DNA of 64,000 nucleotides from Mesostigma viride (lineage: Eukaryota > Streptophyta > Mesostigmatophyceae > Mesostigmatales > Mesostigmataceae): positions 4,320,202 to 4,384,201 of the forward strand of contig RPFO01000022.1 in assembly GCA_009746045.1 (NCBI GenBank), read 5' to 3'. The translations under genes and the position numbers were made by a program. Each line of letters starts with the position of its first letter. Within the stretch, counting starts at the first letter, position 1. Of the stretch, positions 34,321-43,906 are shown piece by piece. Under the pieces are notes generated by a model. The model searched no databases, was not told where the DNA came from, and saw only the letters and a list, made by a program, of their open reading frames with translations.

Positions 34321-37300
34321 CTAGGTGTCTACCGGCGGGGGCAGGCTGGCCTGCTTGCCGTAGGGGTTCATCATGTGATAGAGCAGTTGGTACTGCTCAG
34401 GTGCTAGCTGGGGCACCTTGGTCAACGCATCCGCGGCGTTGGCCTTGTCCGGCACATGATTGGTAGACTCCCAGTAGGTGCACTCCTGTTTCAGGATCAC
34501 CCAGTCCAAATCAGTATGCACAGCATAAGGGTTGTCAAGGAAACTGAGGAGAGATTGACTGTCGGTGTGCAAGTGAGCCACCACCCCAGCCTGACTGCCT
34601 GCTTGCTTCTGTAACCAAACCAGGACATGATTGAGATACCTGGCATGTAGCACAGCTGACACAACTGCCCTGCACTCAGCAGCATTGCTACTAACAGCTT
34701 TACGCCTATGTAGCCTGCTATACCATGAGATGAGTGACATGGGTTGGTCAGCATTTTGTACAAAAAATAAGCCAGCCTCCCTAGCCTGCAGTTGAGTAAT
34801 CTGCCGTGATTCCATGGAACTGTCCATTATAGCCTGAATGTGAATGGGCTTAAAGAGTTCCAGGGAATGCAAGATAAGGGGTGGACCAGCCTGCAGGAGC
34901 TTGTTGATAGCCTTGTGGCCTACCTGCATAAGAACTGCATCATCAACCCTGCTGACTACTGCCAAGTGTGGTGCACAAGTAGAACACAACCACCCCAGCT
35001 TGCCCCTAATGGTGGGACAGTCACAAGGTTTGATTTTAGTCTGCAGCACTTCCTTACAACTGTGCATGTAATCTGATGGAGAGTACATTGCACAGACCCA
35101 CTGATCTGCTTGCTTCTGAAGCTGCAACATTGTGCCACAGAACTTAATAGCAATGGTGCCCAGCTCTAGCTGCTTGCCAATCTCAAAAGACTTAGACACG
35201 TTGGCAATAAAATCATCCACAGCCTGCCTAGGCCCAGCAATAAGCTGATCATCCCCATGCCACACAAACATGATCATGCCATGAGGGTGAGGGACAACAA
35301 AGAAGCAAGGGTCTATGTCATCATACCGAGCACCTAGCTTCTCAAACACAGCTTGAGCTGACATTCTGAAAATTCTAGGAGCAGATTGCAGACCTTCCAC
35401 TCCTATGTTGGCTTTCAGAAATGGTTGTGGGATATCCTTAGACCACACCTGAGGTGTGTTGACCACATACACCTTCCCATGCCAAACTTGCTCAGCTATT
35501 TCAGGTGAGCCTTTCAGAAATGCACGTTTAATGTCAGTGGCTTTGCACACATAATCATCACCTTGATTGATGTGCCCTAGAAAAACAGACAGCAAAATTT
35601 TAAGAGAAGTTTGCTGAATGCCAGGTGTATACAGGTCTGCCTCTGTCAAATCAGTGGATCCCTTAAACTCAGTCACACAAGGCCTAGCATGGAAAATGAC
35701 AGAGCCATCTGCTGCTTGCTTGTGCTTGCACACGAACTTAAGTCTTAGGTGCTTGCTCCCGTTGGGCTTACGCTCTAAGGGAGTGACTGGAGGTGTGTGG
35801 GTGGGACTACGTGGATCTGGAACCACCCATTCATCCATAGCCTTTCTAAAAGCTTCAACCCACTTAGTGAAACCTTCCTGAGTTTGACAGTCCTGGACAA
35901 TCTGCTCATAGGAGAGGGGAGACATTTTTGCAACATCATACTTTCCCAATCCAAATGCTTTGGGGTGCAGTTTCTGACTGTGCACCAAATCTGCCACACG
36001 TGGCTCGTGCCCAGGTGCATACTTTGGTGCAACAAATTTGACAGTGGCTGGCTGTGTGTCAACCAAAGTCTGGAGTGGTACCTGAAAATGATCAAGTGAC
36101 ACCCCACCCAGGCCCTGTACCTCAAGCCTATCACAAGAGATGGTGACACCTGGGTAAGAAATAAATGGATCACCCAACAAAGCATTTCCTGTGTATCCTT
36201 CCAGTACCTGAAAAGGTGTGGGGATACCAAGAATGTTTAAGGTAACCTGACCTTTAACAGTCAAGCTAGCCTGCCCAGAGAAATCAGCCACCCGTTGCCA
36301 AGGGGAAGGCTCTAACTCTAGGTGTGGTACAGCCAATGCACTGATGATGCTAACCTGAGCTTGGGTGTCAACCGCGACTAGAGCTGGATTGTTGTCGCTG
36401 TGACCTGCCCTACTCACTTTGGCTGACCCTGCAGCAGTGTGAGCTTTGGCTCTATGCGCTGCTTGCAGTATGCGGACCGCTTCTGCTAGCCCATGTTTGG
36501 ACACGGTAGGTATGGGTTGAGCTGGTACCGCTGAAGGTGTGCTGTCTTGCTGACCACCTTCTTGGTTAGTGCCCTCGTTGACAGGTGGTCTAACCTGCTG
36601 TGGCTGGCTAGGCTCACTGAGGGTGACCTGGGGTGCACATGTGTTGTGGCTATCACACTCACCAGTGTGTGTTCCAAACAACCACTCACTGGGTACTCCA
36701 GATATACCAGGCAACTGTACTGAGCTGTCGACCATCAGCTCTTCCTCCTCTGCCACGTCTGACAGTGGAGTGTAATACAATTTAATCCTGTGAGGTGAGC
36801 ACTTGTGCACATGCCCAGTGTCATTGTGTTTCACATGCACAGTCTTGCCTGTGCTGGAAAACTTAAGGATAGTGGCTGGGCCTAACCATGTCCCAACCTT
36901 CCCTAGCCCTGACTCCTTATAGAAGAGAACTGTGTCCCCTTCCTTGAAGGAGGGGCGTGGATGCTTGGCATCCTTGGCTGCCAATCTGCTGGCAGCGTGG
37001 GCACGCTGTGCATTGTACACAGCTAGTACCTCAGGTGGGTATATCCCAGCCTGTAACCCATCTGGTGTGATAATACCATAGGGTGTCTGCAGGAGTGGTC
37101 GTCTATTGAGTATCTGGCATATCTTAGTAGCCCACAGTGCCCTATCAGCGTATGACCCACTGTCAGCTAACAGGTTCTCACCTTCTTTGGCTACCAAGGT
37201 TTTGATAGACCTAATTGCCCTCTCAATGATACCTTGTCTCTCATGATCTTCTAGCCCAGCCAGGTCTATAGCTTCACAGCCCTCTGCCCCAGCAAGGCAA

Positions 37301-38118
37301 CTAAATTGCTGATCTAACAGCAGTGCTTCTACTGGGTAGTACCTGGCTTGTGCTATTAATATAGCTCTATGCAACTGAGACTTGTCCATACCAGGGAGAG
37401 GTTCTATTGCTGTGTACCTGGACCATGCGTCCTTTAAAGCCAGATAGGGCTGTCCCTTAATATGGAACACATCCCCGACCACTCTGCCCTTGCACTTAGG
37501 TGGTGTAGCTACATGCCACTTGGGTGGTTTAGGTGCATACATTTGGCAGTGCTGACAGTGTTTTCTGATCAGCTGACATGCCTTCCTGAGTGCCGTACCT
37601 CCCAATGCAGCTGCTACCACCTCTGCACATGTCTCATGACCATACAGTAAGTGCAGTTGCAATGCCAGCTCCTCATAACTGATGTTACTAAGAGCTTGGG
37701 TCATGACCCTGGACACCTTGGGTATCAAGGAGGTGAACCTGGGTTCACTGTCAGAGGTTTCTGTGTAATACTTCAACACTTTGCCAACCTTGCTTACAGC
37801 CTTGACAGCTGAGCATGAAGGTGGAGAGTGAGAGGTAACAGAGTTAACTTGACATCCTGTCAACATCCTCCCATCCTGTGTCCCTGCCTGGGCAGTGGAG
37901 CTGGATATTGGGTGGTGTAGGGGACACGACTCATCATGACACGTGTGAGGGTGTGAGGACTTACATTTAGGGGGCTGCCACGGCTCCTTGGTGCACTTGG
38001 CGGGGTCCCCGTGAGGCGGTCCCAGGCACTTGTGGCAGAGCACCTCCAGGTGCGCAGGTGCTCCTTGTGTTTGTGGCACTTGTCCTTGCTGTGTCCACGA
38101 CGCCCACAACGCACACAT
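34321..38118 (-). CDS. pol: copia-3 pol polyprotein, 1265 residues: integrase, protease-like, RT, RNase H
   Basis: One open frame. Residues ~150-215: zinc-binding H...HCQHCQMY and GAG-preintegrase-like part. ~215-440: integrase core (VVGDVFHI, then DLAGLEDHERQGIIERAIRS). ~445-520: C-terminal GDTVLFYKESG and HRIKLYYTPL. ~620-720: protease-like, VAVDTQAQVSIIS then GNALLGDPFIS. ~800-1040: RT, LRLKFVCKHK, ATDIKRAFLKG, catalytic WHGDDQLIAG. ~1130-1255: RNase H, MDSSMESRQIT, SSNAAECRAVV, TDSQSLLSFL, NAADALTKVP. Integrase therefore precedes protease, the reverse of the usual copia order. It overlaps the 3' end of gag in another frame. Closely related to copia-1 pol. Confidence 0.95.
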   Translation of the reverse strand: MCALWASWTQQGQVPQTQGAPAHLEVLCHKCLGPPHGDPAKCTKEPWQPPKCKSSHPHTCHDESCPLHHPISSSTAQAGTQDGRMLTGCQVNSVTSHSPPSCSAVKAVSKVGKVLKYYTETSDSEPRFTSLIPKVSRVMTQALSNISYEELALQLHLLYGHETCAEVVAAALGGTALRKACQLIRKHCQHCQMYAPKPPKWHVATPPKCKGRVVGDVFHIKGQPYLALKDAWSRYTAIEPLPGMDKSQLHRAILIAQARYYPVEALLLDQQFSCLAGAEGCEAIDLAGLEDHERQGIIERAIRSIKTLVAKEGENLLADSGSYADRALWATKICQILNRRPLLQTPYGIITPDGLQAGIYPPEVLAVYNAQRAHAASRLAAKDAKHPRPSFKEGDTVLFYKESGLGKVGTWLGPATILKFSSTGKTVHVKHNDTGHVHKCSPHRIKLYYTPLSDVAEEEELMVDSSVQLPGISGVPSEWLFGTHTGECDSHNTCAPQVTLSEPSQPQQVRPPVNEGTNQEGGQQDSTPSAVPAQPIPTVSKHGLAEAVRILQAAHRAKAHTAAGSAKVSRAGHSDNNPALVAVDTQAQVSIISALAVPHLELEPSPWQRVADFSGQASLTVKGQVTLNILGIPTPFQVLEGYTGNALLGDPFISYPGVTISCDRLEVQGLGGVSLDHFQVPLQTLVDTQPATVKFVAPKYAPGHEPRVADLVHSQKLHPKAFGLGKYDVAKMSPLSYEQIVQDCQTQEGFTKWVEAFRKAMDEWVVPDPRSPTHTPPVTPLERKPNGSKHLRLKFVCKHKQAADGSVIFHARPCVTEFKGSTDLTEADLYTPGIQQTSLKILLSVFLGHINQGDDYVCKATDIKRAFLKGSPEIAEQVWHGKVYVVNTPQVWSKDIPQPFLKANIGVEGLQSAPRIFRMSAQAVFEKLGARYDDIDPCFFVVPHPHGMIMFVWHGDDQLIAGPRQAVDDFIANVSKSFEIGKQLELGTIAIKFCGTMLQLQKQADQWVCAMYSPSDYMHSCKEVLQTKIKPCDCPTIRGKLGWLCSTCAPHLAVVSRVDDAVLMQVGHKAINKLLQAGPPLILHSLELFKPIHIQAIMDSSMESRQITQLQAREAGLFFVQNADQPMSLISWYSRLHRRKAVSSNAAECRAVVSAVLHARYLNHVLVWLQKQAGSQAGVVAHLHTDSQSLLSFLDNPYAVHTDLDWVILKQECTYWESTNHVPDKANAADALTKVPQLAPEQYQLLYHMMNPYGKQASLPPPVDT

Positions 38119-39281
38119 TTCACATCCTTCTTGGGGGTGGAGGACCCAGCCCCAGAAGACTTGTTAGCGTTCCCCCCTGGGGGGGATGACCTACCCTTCC
38201 CCTTCCCCTGCCCCTTGCCCTTGCCCTTGCCCTTGCCCTTGCCCTTGCCCTTGAGGCTCTTAACAAACTGACTCATAAGAGTCTTCACCTCCCCTAGCGT
38301 CACAGGACGCTTGTCCTTGGCCTTCCTGGCCTTACCCTCCTCATCTGATTCCTCCCCCCGGGCCCGCTTGACAGCAGGGGGGGAAGAGGTAGAGGGGGGA
38401 GGGGCTGAGTCCTGACACAGTGGACCCAGGGCTAGCTTAACATAATCGAGAGCCTCTTTCATCGACTCCCAATGGGTGGCCAAGCCTGTGGTGATCATGG
38501 CAAAGGTGTTACGATCAAGGTTAAGCTTCTCGAGCAGGGAATGAACAAGCCACTTGTGATCTAGCTTGCTAACCTCGGGGTGGGCCTTCACTGCAAGTTC
38601 CCACTTCTTGATCTCTGCTACATAGTTCTGAGTTTCTACCTTATAGGTTTTCACCCAGTTAAACGCAGAGTACATGTCAACAGTGGTGGGAGCAGACAGC
38701 AGGTCATGCAGATCACGCAGAAAATTCTCCCATGGCTCCCTACCCTGTGTATCCTGCCACCTGGGATATCTTTGCTGATATATGGATACCAAGTGCTGGA
38801 TGGAGGGATTGGATTGGTGGAAGAAATCACCCTGCATGAGTGCCCCAAACCAGTTCTTGATATTCAGCTCCTCCCTAGCGAGCTTGAGAGAGAGAAGAAG
38901 CTGAGCACCCTGCTGCCTAGTATACCCCTCTGGCAGCCCCCTCACCATAATCCTGTCAATTGGCCTATGCTCGTTATAGACTGGCCAGTCCTGAGAGGGT
39001 GAAGAGGGAGAGGGAGAAGAAGACCTGCCTGGGGATGTAGCAGCATTGGCAGTGTGTGGGATGCTAGGTGAGACCTGTGAGGGCCTGCTACGCGTGGCTG
39101 GTTGCACTGGGGGGTTAGGTGCCTGCACAACATGTGCTGGTGAAGATGACATGTCCATGCCCCCCTGCACACCCTGACTCTGTGCCTGCCTCTTGCGTGC
39201 CCTAGCTGCCTCCCATTGCTCAAAGGTAGGGGTGAGAGAAACATCACTATCCTCACTGCTAGATGAGCTTGTCTGCTGCAC
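37860..39281 (-). CDS. gag: copia-3 gag, 473 residues
   Basis: N-terminal third is Ser/Pro/Gln-rich and probably disordered. Residues ~120-290 form the helical capsid-like part (NIKNWFGALMQGDFFHQSNP, then LDHKWLVHSLLEKLNL). A basic KGKGKGKG run follows (~350-370; CTTGCC repeats in the DNA near 38216-38252). Then the zinc knuckle CVRCGRRGHSKDKC (~390-403). Its tail overlaps the start of pol by about 260 bp in another frame, so pol is probably made by a recoding event as in many copia elements; that is inference. An upstream leader (39282-40990) with its own Ala/Pro-rich frame (39464-40474) corresponds in place to the long coiled-coil gag start of copia-1. Confidence 0.88.
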   Translation of the reverse strand: MQQTSSSSSEDSDVSLTPTFEQWEAARARKRQAQSQGVQGGMDMSSSPAHVVQAPNPPVQPATRSRPSQVSPSIPHTANAATSPGRSSSPSPSSPSQDWPVYNEHRPIDRIMVRGLPEGYTRQQGAQLLLSLKLAREELNIKNWFGALMQGDFFHQSNPSIQHLVSIYQQRYPRWQDTQGREPWENFLRDLHDLLSAPTTVDMYSAFNWVKTYKVETQNYVAEIKKWELAVKAHPEVSKLDHKWLVHSLLEKLNLDRNTFAMITTGLATHWESMKEALDYVKLALGPLCQDSAPPPSTSSPPAVKRARGEESDEEGKARKAKDKRPVTLGEVKTLMSQFVKSLKGKGKGKGKGKGKGQGKGKGRSSPPGGNANKSSGAGSSTPKKDVKCVRCGRRGHSKDKCHKHKEHLRTWRCSATSAWDRLTGTPPSAPRSRGSPLNVSPHTLTRVMMSRVPYTTQYPAPLPRQGHRMGGC

Positions 39282-40990
39282 GTCCCCCCCTGCTGGCTAC
39301 CTGTCTGTACACGCAACCAAGTGGGGAGATACATACTTGCTTGCTGCATGCACACCCGGTGCAACGTCTGCACCATCTCCACCATCGTGGCCAGATTCAC
39401 CCGATCTTCTTGCCTCGCAGCAAGGTCTGCAGGGCGGGAGGAGTGCCTCGCACATCCTCCTGGTCATCGGCTCAATCGAGGGTTGATCGAGCAAATGATA
39501 GATGATCGCACACAACAGGCTGGTGTGTTCAGCCAACCTGTCGTCCAGCCTCTCGCTGGCCACCCCTTGGATACCCTGGGCGCAGCGCTGGACTGCGCGC
39601 CAAAGGGTTGGCTCACGGAGTGAGACGACGTCATCCCCAGGGATGCGTGCCTCGGCTGTCTCCATGGCCACATCCTCCTCCCCTGGGGGAGATGGATGAT
39701 CCCTTGCCACGGCCTGGGCCGTGGCAGGTCCCTTGCCGGCCCTGCCGGGGGCTTGGGACTGCGATGGGGGTGCCGAAGCACCCGCCTTCGCGGGGGGTGG
39801 GTGGTGATGGCGTTGGTGTTGTCGGCTGATGCCGACGGTGCCGACTCAGCGGCGGGTGTGTCGTGGGGAGGCGGCTGGCGCTTGCCCTCCGCCCGCCTAG
39901 GGGTCGCTGCCGCTGTCGCTGTCGCTGCTGCTGTCGCTGTCGCTGTCGCTGTCGCTGCCACCACTGGAGAAGACGGGGCGCCCACCGGTGCTGCAGTCTT
40001 GGATGCCGCGGCCGGCAAGGTCGCCGCCGACGCCGGGGGCGACACAGTTGCAGCCAGCTGCTGCGACGCAGTCGATGTCGCTGCCGAACCAGGGGATGCC
40101 GTCGCAGGTCCCCAGCCGACTGGCACGACAGGTGGCATCCTTGGCATCTCCTCGGCCGGCCGAGGTGGCTTGGCCACCACCGTGGCCGCTGCCACCTGGC
40201 GAGCCTCCGAATACATGTCGAGAGCAGTTACACCTTGTCTCACGGCCAAGTAATACAGCCGGATCAGAATCGCAACCTGACATGCGAAAAACGACAATGG
40301 ACGTCCTCCGGGAGCTCGGCCGCCACCGCCTGAACCGCGAACTTGGTCAGGACGAAGCCGCCAGGGAGGGTACTCTGCTGGCGGAGTCGCCAGCCGTCGA
40401 AAGGCAAAAATTTGGTGCATTACGCACCGGGATCTTGAAGGGGAGCTGGCCCCAACCGTCAACATAAACCTCACCTGCGTCCTGGGACGCAGGGGTCGGG
40501 TTCGCGCCGAGGCTCATGCCTGCCAGCGCCCTCCCGACAGAGGTGTTGCCAGACGAGGACCTCGTCTGGCCGGAGGTCACCTCTCTCCTAGGAGAGGGTG
40601 AAGCCTCCCCCTCCTCCATAGAGGAGGAATCCTCTTCCACCTGTCGCCCTGGGGCGGGTGGCATGAGGTGCGGGGCAACCTCGGACTCGTTGCGAGTCCC
40701 GGTGCCCCTGTTCCCCTGGGGGGCAGACTCCTCGGCAGCGACAGCTTCACGCTGCCGGCGAGGGGTGTCCGCCACCACCATGCGGTAGGTGACATTTTCG
40801 TCACGCTCCCGCGGTGGGGAACTGCGAGGAGAAATTCTCCTCTGAGACGCCGGAAAGGCAGTCTCGTGGTAATGGGGGGCTCCCGGTTAGCGGGAGGCCG
40901 ACCCCGACCGTTTCCTGCCCCTCCCCGCTGAAGGGTGGGCGGACATTGTTGTTCTTAGCTTCCGAGTTCTTCGGCGCCATGTCTAATCCA
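39282..40990 (-). other. copia-3 leader / N-terminal gag extension
   Basis: Between the 5' LTR and gag there are 1.7 kb. An ATG lies 9 bp inside the LTR (MAPKNSEAK, about 40980). A 336-codon Ala/Pro/Thr-rich frame is at 39464-40474, with a GTCGCT hexamer run near 39907-39955 that encodes alternating Ala-Thr. Low-complexity and probably disordered; likely the counterpart of the copia-1 gag N-terminus. Not whole. Confidence 0.5.
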
Positions 40991-41398
40991 AGTTAGATAT
41001 ATAGATGTACGTCGGAGACGTTGGTGACTCAGTGTGAGAATGATGGCTGCAGCAACGCCAGGGATCGGGCGTTCCTTGTCATTATTCACTCCATATGTGG
41101 GCACACATTATATGTCGTGGACACATCACTCACACGAGATCCCTAGGACAACTGGACTACGCTCACTTGTCCGCCACGTGTCCAGGTTCTAGAGGCTTCT
41201 AGACCTGGAGCAACGTTACTACGCACAACGTCCACTAGACTAGTTGCTAGCTACGTAACTTGCGTACACGTGTGTGCGTCGCGCCACAACCGGCGCTCGG
41301 CACCGTTATTCTGTCTCCGCCAGAATAACTCCGGTCACATTGTATGTTCCCCTGTGTGGCTCCGGCCACAAGTCAGCCTCGAGGTATCTCAGCTAACT
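40991..41398 (-). repeat. 5' LTR of copia-3
   Basis: 408 bp, AGTTAGATATATAG at one end, GCTAACT at the other. Followed on the right by CCTCC and ankyrin unit E. Confidence 0.93.
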
Positions 41399-41948
41399 CC
41401 TCCTGTGCCGCAATGTACAGCGGTGTACCATCATCCTGCACACAGCAGCCACGCATGTCCCCGTGAGGACTAGATGGAACGAAACAGGCCTACGGGTGCT
41501 GCGCACAACCGTGGACACCTTGGCCCCTAACCACGACCACAGCCATACGCTCGAGGGATGACCTGCAAGAGGCGCACACAAGTTGTGCCTGCCTTTCCAG
41601 GGCTCTGTAAATTTACCAAAGTACCACCAATCACCACATCAACGTAGCCTCCACCCTAACTAACAACGCTGCAGAAAACAAGGGCATCCATACGACCACG
41701 GAGGACCAGGCCTTACTGATGTGGCTGGGGATGAGCCGCATGATCCGTGTGAGAGATTCGAGCCATCAAGAACAACAACAAACATCCCAGGCAGTGCTGG
41801 CAGCATGGCACCAACAAGCTGAACGCACGACATATGCCTCCCAGCAAACAAATGGCCCTCAGGACACGCAGGCAGTCAGGATTGGCGCCACCCGATGGGG
41901 ATAACGACCTGCGCATGGATGTCCAGCAGGCCAGGCAGTGGGTGGGTG

Positions 41949-42300
41949 CACTAGGAAGTCGGGTTCTGAGAAAAATCTCAGGAATCCTGAGATTTCCTGA
42001 TTTTTTTCTCAGGATTCCTGAGATTTTTCTCAGGATTCCTGAGATTTCCTGATTTTTTTCTCAAGAAATCCTGAGAAATCCTGAGAAAACCTGAGATTTT
42101 CTCAGGATTCCTGAGATTATATCAGGACTTTCTCCTGAGAATCTTGAGAAGTGCCTGAGATGCGTCTCGCCACACACTGAGAAACACTGAGAATCTTGAG
42201 AAAATCCTGAGATCCTGAGAAAAATGTCGGAACAACACAAAAAATCTCAAGATCTTGAGAAAACCCGCTGAATCAGAAAAAAATCAGGAAAATCAGGACA
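41949..42300. repeat. CACTA I terminus and subterminal repeats
   Basis: CACTAGGAAGTCGG terminus plus many copies of a 10-12 bp motif, CTGAGATTTTTCTCAGG and its variants, in both orientations. Subterminal arrays are where CACTA transposase-binding proteins attach (established for TNPA of En/Spm). 42301-42542 continues with three AATCAGGACACTTAGCATGG-like repeats. Confidence 0.8.
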
Positions 42301-42542
42301 CTTAGCATGGCACAAAAAATAAGGAAAATCAGGACACTTAGCATGGCACAAAAAATCAGGAAAATCAGGACACTGAGCATGACACTTGAGAACTCTCAAG
42401 TGCATGAAGATAGGACACTTATGCATTATATGTGGATGCTGAAATGATGCAGTTGACACACATGTTCATTGGAAATAAAGAAAGATAATAGTGTGACAAG
42501 CACACAACAAGTTACATCAATCCATCATTGCCAGGAATATAA

Positions 42543-43205
42543 TCAATCCCACTCCTCATCAGTGTATGCAGCACTGTCAGAGTCCGCATAATTTACTACC
42601 ACACGTTGCCTCTCACTTCTCCTTTTTGTGGGAATGCATGCCTCACCGTTGCTGCTCAGCGACAAATCACTAGCTATGTCATCAGGGCTTGATGCGCTGC
42701 CACTAGCCGCTGCCATGGACTTGCCAGCAATGCTCTTGCCACGCGAGCGGTAATTTGGTGCAGCGGCTGTGTGTGTTTCTACCAATGTGTCCGCAGTGCG
42801 CTTGCCACGCGAGCGGCTTGGTGCAGCGGCTGTGTGTGTTTCTACCAATGTGTCCGCAGTGCGCTTGCCACGCGAGCGGCTTGGTGCAGTGGTTGCTTGT
42901 GGTTCTACCAATGTGCCAACAGTGCGGTTGCCACGTGAGCGACTTGGTGCAGTGGTTGCTTGTGGCTCTACCAATGTGCCAACAGTGCGCTTGCCACGTG
43001 AGCGATTAGGTGCAGTGGTTGCTTGTGGCTCTGCAGCCATGCGTGCAGTGGTTGCTTGTGGATCTATGGGTGCAGTGCGATTACCTTGTGAACGACCTCG
43101 TGTTGTCATGTCTCTTCGCTTAACACAAAGTGTCACCTTGCGCTGCAGGTTCATATCAGCATACACGTCTGTGGTTCTCAGCTGAGCACCCGCAGCACGG
43201 GACAT
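42543..43205 (-). CDS. Basic repeat protein in CACTA I, 220 residues, function unknown
   Basis: An open frame near the left end of CACTA I. Residues ~60-150 consist of about four copies of a 21-residue repeat, RSRGKRTVGTLVEPQATTAP or RSRGKRTADTLVETHTAAAP, encoded by a 63-bp DNA repeat (about 42760-43030). The RSRGKR blocks are strongly basic and could bind DNA or act as nuclear-localisation signals. The C-terminus is acidic, ending DSAAYTDEEWD. It could be a separate CACTA accessory gene or the last exon of the Tnp2 gene; a TGCTCAG acceptor lies near its start. No known domain recognised. Confidence 0.5.
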   Translation of the reverse strand: MSRAAGAQLRTTDVYADMNLQRKVTLCVKRRDMTTRGRSQGNRTAPIDPQATTARMAAEPQATTAPNRSRGKRTVGTLVEPQATTAPSRSRGNRTVGTLVEPQATTAPSRSRGKRTADTLVETHTAAAPSRSRGKRTADTLVETHTAAAPNYRSRGKSIAGKSMAAASGSASSPDDIASDLSLSSNGEACIPTKRRSERQRVVVNYADSDSAAYTDEEWD

Positions 43206-43906
43206 GATACATGCTGGGCTGCACTACACGTTTCCTTTACCATCTGCCATGGCAATTTACAGTGCACGATAGCTATCTCAGGTGCATACTCTGGATCAAC
43301 TACAAAACCAACTGAACATACACTCCCGGGAAGGACTAAAGCATCCTGCTTGGGCGCTCGCTCCCCTAACTAAAGGTATAAGCGTCAATCCCTCTAAAGG
43401 GAGCTCTTTTACAGAACCGACATCAAACAGAGCGACCTTTAAAAGAACTTGCCTACTCCATCCTTCCGTCGGGGCACGTAGGAAACAGTTGTGCTCCCGA
43501 GTGGCATCTATCCGCTGGCCGGTAGTCGCCGGCCTGGGCGCCTAGTCAGGTGGGCATCAAAGATTGGTGTCTAGATGCTAGTCGGTGCCTAAGCAAGGTA
43601 CGGAAGCCAGTGCGCGCCGCGACGGTCAGAGAACCGTCGCCCTCGGTAGCACACATCCGCTGAGTGTCCGGTAGTCTCGGGTTAGAGGCTCGAGCATGCA
43701 CTATCGGGTAGCCTACCGGTAGTCTCGGGTTCGAGTATGCCTTATCGGTTAGCGCCGCGCCGCTGAGCTCCTTGCGGCCTGGCCAGCTGCAATTAGGGTT
43801 CAATAGCAATCAGTGGCGGCTGCAGGCTCAGCCTCCCCCAATCGGTTCCCCAAACAACAAAAATCCCGTCTCCATCGCCGGCGTGCTAGCCAGCGGTGAA
43901 GGGCAT

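Larger units (their letters stand above)
32891..41398 (-). mobile_element. Ty1/copia-type LTR retrotransposon (copia-3), minus strand
   Basis: LTRs of 408 bp (32891-33298 and 40991-41398) differ by a few bases, mostly at the very tip of the left LTR. Termini AGTTA...TAACT. Target duplication CCTTC/CCTCC. Inside, from right to left: gag leader, gag with a zinc knuckle, and a 1265-codon pol with integrase, protease-like domain, RT and RNase H. A polypurine tract (AAAGAAAACATAATGGG on the minus strand) adjoins the left LTR and is almost the same as in copia-1. It looks the most complete of the three; any breaks are few and lie in the gag leader. 33299-34320 is 3' untranslated sequence with a short ACATGC repeat near 33961. 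Confidence 0.95.
32844..41435 (-). pseudogene. Ankyrin exon of unit E, interrupted by copia-3
   Basis: The two halves lie at 32844-32890 and 41399-41435, either side of copia-3, with an imperfect target duplication CCTTC/CCTCC. The original CCTCCTGTGCC stretch of unit C is matched exactly across the insertion. The unit also lacks part of its 3' side (before 32844). This exon cannot be normal coding sequence now. Confidence 0.7.
20975..41884 (-). repeat. Tandem array of ~1.15-kb ankyrin-exon units, interrupted by transposons
   Basis: A partial unit (20975-21414) is followed by unit A (21415-22584), B (27931-29063), C (29064-30212), D (30213-31387) and E (32739-32890 plus 41399-41884). Units share a start near TAGTATTTGAAAACTATACG, an ankyrin exon on the minus strand, and an end near CTCACAGGCCGGTGTGC. 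Gaps between A and B, D and E, and inside E are filled by a TTAA-type transposon, a piggyBac-like element and copia-3. The array looks like serial duplication of one exon with its introns inside a host ankyrin-repeat gene, read right to left. No start, stop or other domain of that gene is in the window. Confidence 0.75.

Noticed and set aside
20975-41884. Plus-strand genes in the ankyrin array
   Set aside because: Plus-strand frames recur in every unit but lack domains and are mirror images of the minus-strand ankyrin exons and introns.
43500-43810. Possible tRNA or small structured RNA near GGGTTCGAGTATGCC
   Set aside because: No complete cloverleaf; the repeated GTAGTCTCGGGTT pieces look like a local duplication.
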